Below are positions 57,012-64,000 of a DNA stretch of 64,000 bases, in pieces (position 1 is the first letter of the stretch; each line of letters begins with the position of its first letter). The DNA comes from Hemerocallis citrina. Taxonomy: Eukaryota > Streptophyta > Magnoliopsida > Asparagales > Asphodelaceae. The stretch is from assembly GCA_017893485.1 (NCBI GenBank), contig CM030364.1, positions 40,341,825-40,405,824 on the forward strand. The letters are read 5' to 3'. The position numbers and the translations under genes are program-made. A model generated the notes under the pieces. That model was not told where the DNA came from, did no database searches, and worked only from the letters and a program-made list of their open reading frames with translations.

Positions 57012-57760
57012 AAACAACGTGTTTGGAGTCCAAAACTTGGCTTGATTCCGCTTCGCAAGCTCGCTCTTAAGCGAGCTAGAACTAGTTTGTCATTCGGAAT
57101 TGCTCCCACAACCGTTGAAACTTACTCGAACGACGCGTTCGGAGTCCAAAACTTGGCTCGATTCCGCTTCGCAAGCTTGCTCTTAAGCGAGCTAGAAGTT
57201 GTTCGCCATTCGGAACTGCTCCCACAATCGTTGAAATTTACTCGAACGACGTGTTCGGAGTCCAAAACTTGGCTCAATTCTGCTTCGCAAGCTCACTCTT
57301 AAGCGAGCTAGAAGTGGTTCGACATTCGGAACTGCTCCTACAACCGTTAAAATTTACTCGAACGACGTGTTCGGAGTCCAAAACTTGGCTCGATTCTGCT
57401 TCGCAAGCTCACTCTTAAGCGAGCTCGAAGTGGTTCGCCATTCGAAACTGCTCCCACAACCGTTGAAATTTACTCGAACGACGTGTTCAGAGTCCAAAAC
57501 TTGGCTCGATTCCGCTTCACAAGCTCGCTCTTAAGCGAGCTAGAAGTGGTTCACCATTCGAAACTACTCCCACAACCGTTGAAATTTACTCGAACGACGT
57601 GTTCGGAGTCCAAAACATGGCTCGATTCTGCTTTGCGGGCTCGTTCTTAAGCGAGCTAGAAGTGGTTCGCCATTCGGAACTGCTCTCACAACCGTTGAAG
57701 CCTACTCAAGCAAAGAGTTCAGAGTTTGAAGCTTGGCTCAAATCTGCTCGTACTCCTAGC
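57012..57760 (+). repeat. 116-bp tandem array of Tat-3
   Basis: Six units with CGGAGTCCAAAACTTGGCTC at 57025, 57141, 57257, 57373, 57489 and 57605, plus a degenerate seventh near 57718. Each unit contains AGCTCACTCTTAAGCGAGCT and ends ACCGTTGAAATTTACTCGAA. It is homologous to the 114-bp array of the gag-only element, also directly downstream of coding sequence. Confidence 0.93.
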
Positions 57761-57969
57761 AGGTAAAAAGTGGTCATACAACCATAGATGATTAACTAAA
57801 CACACAAGTCCAAAAGAAGAAACAAACTTTTCTTCTATAAAGTTTGGGGCACAAACCAAATTACAAGACTTGTACTTTTCTCAACAACGAATGAGTTAAA
57901 AAAACAAAATTACAAGACCGACTCCTCGTACTTAGACAAGGTGCAAAACTTGGAAAACAAAAAACTACT
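57761..57969. other. A-rich spacer after the 116-bp array
   Basis: No ORF. For the minus-strand gene this is the 3' flank; a TTTATAG / TTTATT-like poly-A context may terminate it, but no clear signal is seen. Confidence 0.4.
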
Positions 57970-58895
57970 TCAATGCCTCCTAGGCGTAGGGATGTTCCGG
58001 TTTAAAGACACCCGGGGACGGCGGCGCCTAACCTCGGAGCTCGTCCCTAGACCAGCAAACTGAGATGTATCTTCTGTGCTGCTTCTGACAGTCGCACCAA
58101 CGGATGCTCCGCTCGACAAAATAGCCACCCCACTTTGGGCATCACCCGGACTTTGTCGAGCAACGAGTGAGCGAGTCGCAAGCTCGTAAAACGAAATCCC
58201 TTGCTCGCTCTCTTCACGGGTATACGAAGTGCTTCAGACGTTGATCTGTCTCGATTGGTGCTTGAGGTGAGCAACCTCCGCCTCTAGCTCGACTATTTGT
58301 TACTTCAGAGAGTCGTCCTTCACGGCTATCTTGAAGCGAGGGAGCACAGCAGAGCCTGCGACACCAGAACTATCGGCAATAATTCAGCGGAGATGAGTAA
58401 CCTCGATACTCTTGTCGACCGTAACCCTCTTCAGTTCGTTGACCTCCACCGTCAACTCATCGCGCTCCGCCGTCAACTTTCCCATCGCTGTTGTTAGCTC
58501 TTCTCTCCCTGCCAAAAGCTCATCTTCTACTATCCGCAAGTGGTGAATTTCAGCTAATAGTTCGTCCCTCTCCGTTGTCATCTTCGACAAGGAGTGGCGG
58601 AGACACTTAAGCCTCAGGCCGAGACTAAAGGCTATCGACGAGCCATCATCATCGCCTTCGGGGATCATCTCAGCAAGCATCCCTTCTAGTCTTCAAATCT
58701 TGATGTCTCGGCGGCCTACGATTAATTACAGATGATTTCGTTCACTTTCGGCTCTGCACAGCCCCAACTCAACTTCATAAAGGCGCTCTCGGCACCTAGC
58801 GAGGCACAACTTCATCGCCCCTAGGCGGACCTCGGTACGTAACTCCTCCGCCGCATGAGTTGCTTCGACCAGCTGTGTCACCTCCACGAGCTAAA
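57970..58895 (-). pseudogene. Tat-3 antisense ORF, distal coiled-coil part
   Basis: The minus strand resumes after a TTTTTAG/C acceptor-like site at about 58893: LVEVTQLVEATHAAEELRTE, a long coiled coil at 58684-58384 (ERDELLAEIHHLRIVEDELL, ERDELTVEVNELKR), and a Ser/Arg-rich end with RRRRPRVSLNRNIPTPRRH stopping at 57970-57972. Several stops are present. It could be a 3' exon of the antisense gene at 59173-61189 or a second antisense gene; the sequence does not decide. Confidence 0.6.
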
Positions 58896-59715
58896 AATTC
58901 CAAGGCAAACGACGAGAACACTTAGCAAAAATTAGCGAATTTGGTTAACACAAAGACGAAACTCCTAAACAAGGCAACGTGTACATGGCAACATTTCGAA
59001 AAAATTTGTGAACACGTAGCCGAACCTTTAGGCCGGGCGACGTGAACACTTAGCCAAATTTCAAGAAAATTTTTGTAAATTCAAGATTCACAAGCACTTA
59101 GTCGAACTCATAAAGATGGATTTTCATTCATTTCAAAAAAGTGCGGTGGCCAGTCTGCAATTAGGCGATACATCAAAAAGTACAAAAAAAAGAAGTGGAA
59201 GAAGTCAGGGGGCGACAGGACCCCTGGCGTTCACCGACGATCTCGACCTCGGCGTCCCCTTCATCGTCCCTTACTTCTCCCTCGGACTCGTCATCGATAC
59301 TATCGACGTGGTCGGGGAAGAGTCGCCATTCGGAGCAGTCGACCTCAGGGTACCGCTCCGACACTTGCTTAATGGCGAGAGCGTATGCCTTCGCCACATT
59401 GGCCGCGAGAAAGCCCTGCGCTTTCTCCATCATTGTAGCTTCGGCCTCCTTCGCCGCCGCAACCTTAGCAGCTTCCACAGCCTCGGAATGCTGCTTGGCC
59501 GACTCCTCCCTCTGCCGAAGCAGATCACCCTCGAGCTTCGTGACGAGGCCTTCGAGGTATTCCAGCCTCGTCGTCTTCCCCTCGGCCTCGACCTTCAATT
59601 GCTCAAGCTCGTTGGCGAGACGAGCTTTTTCAGCTCGAGCACGGTCGACCTCCTTCTTGAGGTCCTTCTCGAGCTCCGTCATCTTCTCCATAAGATGACC
59701 GAAGTGGATGGTTAT

Positions 59716-59797
59716 CTACAGCCGAACAACAACAACAACAACAAAAGTTAGAGAAACAAATATGCAAGTTTTCTACAAGAAAGAAATCGATACTCAC
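59716..59797 (-). other. intron of the antisense ORF (82 bp)
   Basis: Minus strand starts GTGAGTATCG and ends GGCTGTAG, with a pyrimidine/TTG-repeat tract before the acceptor. It joins ARSAVS to ITIHFGHLMEKM in frame. Confidence 0.75.
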
Positions 59798-60249
59798 CGA
59801 TACCGCCGAGCGAGCGATCTCGAAGGCATCGTCGCCCAAGCTGCCGGCGTCCATGGCAGCCCGATCCTTCGGTGTCACCAAGTGCTTCACCGCTTGCATG
59901 CTCGGCGTCGAGTCGCTGAGGAAGCCGTCAAGTTTCCGAACCTGCCAGTCCAGAACAAATATCTTCTTGTGCTCCTCGGTTAGGAACACCTCAGCCTCCG
60001 CCGTCAATGGGGCTGTCTCCATCCCGAGGGCAGCGGCCATCGGGAACTCGCTAGCCTCGGCTGATGCCGAGGTCGCTGCTGGCACCTTCCTAGGGGTTAC
60101 AGTTGTCGAAGCCTCTGCCTCCTGAACGACGGCGTCAATGGTCTTCGGCTTCTGCGCGGTCGCCTTCGTGGCAACCCTCTTACGCTTCCGAGGTGCCTTG
60201 CTTCCGAGGGCTGCCCTCTGTGCCAGAATTGCATCGTAATCCATAGTCT

Positions 60250-60330
60250 CTGCAACGAAAGAAAAGTTCAGTTAAAACAAGTTATGACGGAATTAGGAAA
60301 AAAAAACAACAAACAGATAAAGCTGCATAC
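60250..60330 (-). other. intron of the antisense ORF (81 bp)
   Basis: Minus strand starts GTATGCAGC and ends TTTCGTTGCAG, with a T-rich interior. It joins LCHVDP to the KTMDYDAIL frame (codon split after its first base). Confidence 0.72.
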
Positions 60331-61348
60331 TAGGATCTACGTGACAGAGCCCTCCCCTGAAGTGCGCGTCCTCCGTCAGATCCCTACAATCAAACTTTGG
60401 TCGATCAAGGAGAATCTGAACCATCCCTTCTTCGTTGGGGTAGAGCACCGGTGACTCCCTTACTCTCTTCGTCACCTCTTCCACCCAATCCGAGGGTATG
60501 AGCCACGGTTCGCGACTTCGAACTATGAAATACTTGTCTCGCTCAGAGCCAAGTAGAATCTGAACTCGGACTTGTGCTGCTGATGAAGCCAATAAATTGT
60601 CCGGAGCACCCTCAAGTTCGGCTCGATCTCGGCTGCCTGACAGTGGAGCTCGAACCCATTGATGACCCTCCACGCGTTCGGCATTAGTTGGATAGGGCTG
60701 ACCCCGAACCACCTAAGCACTTGAACGGCGAACGGGTGGAGAGGGAGACGCGCCCCGGCAATGAAGGCGTCGACCGGCCAAAAACACATGTTTACTGGCA
60801 TCGGCGAGTTGGCCCTCACTCCGGGACCTGGCAGCATCAACTCGTACTCCTCCGGGATATGAAAACACTCCCAGATTGCTGCCAGGTCTGCCTCGTTAAG
60901 AATGGAGACTGTGTCGTCCGCTTTCGAGGTCTCTCTCGCTGCGTTCTCCTCGAAGCTCCGCCCCCCGGCCATATACTATACGCTCGGCGTGCTCCTCCGG
61001 AAGCTCTTGAACCCTATGGAGCCCCGTCAACACGCCTGGCAGTCTGCCGAACTCCCCCATACACTTCGGATCTTCCACTATGGTGTCTCGACCATCAACT
61101 TTCTTGCCCTTGTCGATGCGAGGTCTCTGACTCGGAGATGGTGCTTCGCCAGCAGAGGGGGAGGGCTCCGAAATAGGGGAAAGAGACACTTTCTACTTGA
61201 AATAAACTAAGTATAATTTACCTTGAAGTGACACACTCGGTCGAAAAGTTCACCGGAGTACTGTCGACGATCGCCGGAATCTCTCTCTAGTGAAAATAAT
61301 CGCCTGAGTGAATATTCAGAGAAGTGAAAAATGAGAGGGGGGGTGAGA

Positions 61349-61357
61349 CTTATAGAG
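61349..61357 (-). promoter_or_regulatory. TATA box for the antisense ORF
   Basis: Minus strand CTATAAGTC about 160 bp upstream of the antisense start, followed by a C-rich stretch. It is the only good TATA box between the start and the 67/68-bp array. Confidence 0.55.
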
Positions 61358-61519
61358 GTTGGCACACAAAACGACGAGGTTGGGCTTCAAAAGACAAACA
61401 GTCAGGCCCATTTACACAAAACAACAAAAAGTTGTACCGTCGCATTAATGACTAACGGTCAAAATCGTCAGAAAATCAACGGCCAAAATGCCAACTGTCA
61501 TCTCCAAGCTGTTAGACTC

Positions 61520-62412
61520 ACCTTGGACTTCGGCATGCCTTGCCGAGTGCTCTTGGCACCGACACCCGAACATGGAAAAATTCTCACTTTGGGACTTCGG
61601 CACGCCTTACCGAGCGCTCTTGGCACCGACGCCCAAACGTGAGAAAAAAATCTTGCTTTGGACTTCGGCATGCCTTGCCGAGCGCTCTTGGCACTGACGC
61701 CCAAACATGGAAAAATTCTTACTTTGGGACTTCGGCACCTCTTGTCGAGCGCTCTTGGCACCGATGCCCAAATGTGAGAAAAAACTCTGGTTTTGAACTT
61801 CGGCACGCCTTGCCGAGCGTTCTTGGCACCGACGCCCAAACATGAAAAAATTCTCACTTTGGGACTTCGGCATGCCTTGTCGAGCGTTCTTGGTACCGAT
61901 GCCCAAACGTGAGAAAAAACTCTTGCTTTGGACTTCGGCATGCCTTGCCGAACGCTCTTGACACCGACGCCCAAACATGGAAAAATTCTCACTTTGGGAC
62001 TTCGGCACCCCTTGCCGAGCGCTCTTGGCACCGACGCCTAAACGTAAGAAAAAACTCTCGTTTTGGACTGCGGCACGCCTTGCCGAGCGTTCTTGGCACC
62101 GACGCCCAAACGTGAGAAAAAACTTTTGCTTTGGACTTCGGCACGCCTTGCCGAGCGCTCTTGGCACCGACGCCCAAACATGGAAAAATTCTCATTTTGG
62201 GACTTCGGCACCCCTTGCCGAGCGCTCTTGGCACCGACGCCCAAACGTAAGAAAAAACTCTTGTTTTGGACTTCGACACACCTTGCCGAGCGTTCTTGGC
62301 ACCGATGCCCAAACATGGAAAAATTCTTACTTTGGGACTTCGGCACGCCTTGCCGAGCGCTCTTGGCACCGACGCTCAAACATGGGAAAAACTCACTTTG
62401 GACTTCAGCAAA
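61520..62412. repeat. 67/68-bp tandem array of Tat-3
   Basis: About 13 monomers, each with CTTCGGCACGCCTTGCCGAG, CTCTTGGCACCGACGCCCAA and an A-rich segment. Monomers alternate between a CATGGAAAAATTCT form (67 bp) and a CGTGAGAAAAAACTC form (68 bp), giving a 135-bp dimer. Starts at 61528, 61595, 61663, 61730 and 61798 show the alternation. The long ORFs here are repeat artefacts. Confidence 0.93.
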
Positions 62413-62639
62413 AACTCGCCGAACCCTCTTTTGACACGTGTCGCAACGCCGAGGTATCTCTGTACCTCGGCAGGGGACCCCGAACCCCCCTAGGCTTTGG
62501 CCTCCTTCCTAACACGTATCTAGCGGGGTCGGCAACGTTGCCAAAGCAACTTGCCACCGAGTGAAGGGAAAAACACCTTTGAGCAACCACAGGCATTAGA
62601 TCTCCCCAAAATTCGCCCCTCATGCTGATGGAGAGCCCA

Positions 62640-63060
62640 GATCGTGCCACGTCATAAATAGAATTTAAAAATCTATTTCTATTTATTTAACTTGAATTAT
62701 TTATTTAAAAATTGCGGGAAAATGGTTAAAAATTCAGCAAAATTAACTAAAAATTCTAAAAAATAATTATAAATTCGGGGAGATATTTTTGAGCCCCTGG
62801 ATAAATAATTATTGCTTAGAATAATTAATTAGTGCTCCCGAAAAATAGAATGTCACTCCGTAAAATTAAATAAATGGTCCAAAAAATCACAAAAAGCCCA
62901 GGAGAGCTCAAGAATAACCTCGAGCGCGCAACTAACTCTGAAAGTCACCATAATAACTCATATAAAGATTCGACACCCCTCATTCGGACTCCGATACAAC
63001 TCCACAAGCCATTAAAACAGTATGACTACTCCTCAAAGGCTGGTCAAGCTTAGTCTTCGG
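62640..63060. other. A/T-rich 3' region of Tat-3
   Basis: Non-coding, rich in AATTATTTATT-type words, similar in composition and place to 41500-41800 of the gag-only element. Confidence 0.55.
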
Positions 63061-63074
63061 GAGTGGGGGACTCA
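63061..63074 (+). other. Tat-3 polypurine tract
   Basis: GAGTGGGGGACTCA directly before the 3' LTR, equivalent to the tract of the gag-only element. Confidence 0.85.
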
Positions 63075-63475
63075 TGATATGGCTAAAAATGGGGTTAAAT
63101 CGAAACCGTCCAAATCAGGTACGAATCTTAAAGTTCAGGGATAAAATGGTAATTTCACCTACAAACGGGTCCGAAATGGAAACTGGGTCTTTTCCCAAAA
63201 GCTCAAAAACCCACGAACGGATCTGTCTTAATTGGGTGCGGGTTCCAACCCGCAAGAAACCCAGTCTAGCTAGGGTTTATGATTGTCCTTAGTCAACGGC
63301 CCTGATCGCTTCTATCCATTCACTGGAAAGTAGGGATTTGATCTTATCCCGAAACTGGTCCCTAAGACGGCTATAAAGACCCCCATCCCCCACTGTTACC
63401 AGGTAATCAATCTTTTGCCAATCAAAGCTCTTTCATAATCTTTCTGATTACTGACTTCAGCGTCGGAGGGTGCGT
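63075..63475 (+). repeat. Tat-3 3' LTR, truncated
   Basis: Matches 50494 to about 50915 with substitutions and small deletions, then stops at GGAGGGTGCGT; about 155 bp of R/U5 are missing. Confidence 0.93.
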
Positions 63476-64000
63476 ACTTCATAAACCTTATTATTTGTTG
63501 TATGTTTTGTTCAGTTATTTTAATCAAACACGGAGGACTTCAACCCACCGTTGACGATATTTAAAATAAAAATAAAAATAAATAAAATAAAAATTAAAAA
63601 AACCCAAAATTACATTACCCATTACCTACTTGATAAATTTAGGGTTAAAAGCAGTTTTCTCTTCCAACGTACGTCTGGAGTTTGGATCGGAGCATTTTGC
63701 TCCAAGACGTTCAAACTGAGTACTTAATCACCTCTTGATAGTTATTCAATCTATTTTCTTCTGTTAACCCCGATTTATCCAATTAACAAAGTACTCATTC
63801 TCAATTGGATCTGAGCCCTCGATCTCCCCCTCCCCTGCTTCTTCCTCAACCAGAAATATATATCGAAGAGTTGGTGCTGGACTGGCCAATAACCCACTTC
63901 TTCTTCGTCAACCTCTGGCTCAAACACAAAATCCTAACCTATAATCATCCCAAACTCTTGCATCATCCTTCCTAACGCTCTCTAATTTTTCCCCAGCTCC
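63476..64000. other. unassigned DNA at the right edge
   Basis: Starts with an A/T-rich stretch of AAATAAAATAAAAAT repeats, then mixed sequence with C/T-rich tracts. No ORF above about 60 codons with recognisable content. It may be the start of another element or host flank. Confidence 0.4.

Larger units (their letters stand above)
59173..61189 (-). pseudogene. Tat-3 antisense ORF (PF04195-like, spliced)
   Basis: The start MSLSPISEP lies at 61189 but the codon is GTG, probably a mutated ATG. Exon 1 (to 60331) has frame changes near 60930 and 60530 and carries the 'putative gypsy type transposon' domain: LAAIWECFHIPEEYELMLPG, GARLPLHPFAVQVLRWFGVS, QLMPNAWRVINGFELHC. Intron 60250-60330 (GTATGC...TTGCAG) leads to exon 2, MDYDAILAQRAALGSKAPRK, and intron 59716-59797 (GTGAGT...CTGTAG) to exon 3, a coiled coil (MTELEKDLKKEVDRARAEKA). 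Both joins keep frame. The function of these antisense proteins in Tat elements is unknown. Confidence 0.8.
50494..63475 (+). mobile_element. Tat-lineage Ty3/gypsy retrotransposon (Tat-3)
   Basis: A 13-kb element: 5' LTR 50494-51069, primer site, gag, protease, RT, RNase H, a second RNase H, integrase, 116-bp array, antisense ORF region, 67/68-bp array, A/T-rich 3' region, polypurine tract and a 3' LTR truncated at 63475. Two RNase H domains plus an antisense ORF downstream of integrase are hallmarks of Tat elements (Ogre, Retand, Grande relatives). The gag start codon, protease frame and integrase core are damaged. The 3' LTR lacks about 175 bp and no TSD is visible, so a later deletion or insertion removed the right end. 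Confidence 0.93.

Noticed and set aside
59116..59751. 211-codon plus-strand ORF
   Set aside because: Shadow of the minus-strand coiled-coil exon of the antisense gene, which has splice sites and homology-like features.
61498..62564. Several ORFs of 100-195 codons on both strands with ALGTDAQT or MPRALGK motifs
   Set aside because: Translations of the 67/68-bp array in multiple frames; no protein family.

Overview
This window is plant nuclear DNA made up almost entirely of transposable elements, many inserted into one another. I recognise no host protein-coding gene, rRNA gene or functional tRNA gene. The plant signature is the mix: Tat-lineage Ty3/gypsy elements with two RNase H domains and an antisense ORF, a chromodomain gypsy element with 3.1 kb LTRs, L1-type LINEs, hAT elements and MITEs, a TRIM-like element, and an integrated caulimovirid (plant pararetrovirus). 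Species cannot be named from the sequence; a flowering plant is the safe reading.

Layout. 1-4307: 5' part of a minus-strand Tat element (Tat-1), carrying a hAT MITE (74-291) and a 432-bp solo LTR (609-1040), inserted in an A/T-rich LINE (LINE A, 4308-5307 and 8846 to about 10290). LINE A is also split by a TRIM-like element (5308-8845), which holds a decayed hAT transposon (about 5806-7735). 10370-14235: a second LINE (LINE B) with endonuclease, reverse transcriptase and zf-RVT remnants. 14236-15319: short unassigned DNA with one MITE. 15320 to about 21850: a rearranged endogenous pararetrovirus with coat protein, protease-RT-RNase H, a viroplasmin-type ORF and a promoter with tandem repeats.

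From about 22100 to 50060 lies a single LINE (LINE D, same family as LINE B) stretched over 28 kb by successive insertions: a 520-bp unassigned piece; a 3554-bp solo LTR (TSD ATAAG); a 12.3-kb chromodomain gypsy element (27798-40049, TSD ATTGT/ACTGT) that carries a 995-bp solo LTR inside its own 5' LTR (TSD GGAGT); and an 8.7-kb gag-only element (40747-49444, TSD ACCAC). The LINE reading resumes at every junction, so the order of events can be read directly.

From 50494 to 63475 is a second Tat element (Tat-3, plus strand) with gag, protease, RT, two RNase H domains, integrase, a 116-bp tandem array, an antisense spliced ORF region with its own TATA box, a 67/68-bp tandem array, a polypurine tract and a truncated 3' LTR. 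The gag-only element at 40747-49444 has LTRs, primer site, gag, polypurine tract and one tandem-repeat family homologous to those of Tat-3. It therefore looks like a non-autonomous derivative (TR-GAG type) that could be mobilised by Tat-3-like pol. No coding region is intact; many stops are CAG or TGG changed to TAG, as expected from deamination of methylated cytosine.

Most notable points: two GT...AG segments that interrupt the chromovirus gag/protease reading frame and whose removal restores it; the shared repeat family of the gag-only and autonomous elements; the RNase H-to-coat-protein junction and enhancer-like repeats of the pararetrovirus; and two tRNA-like pol III box modules inside a long LTR.
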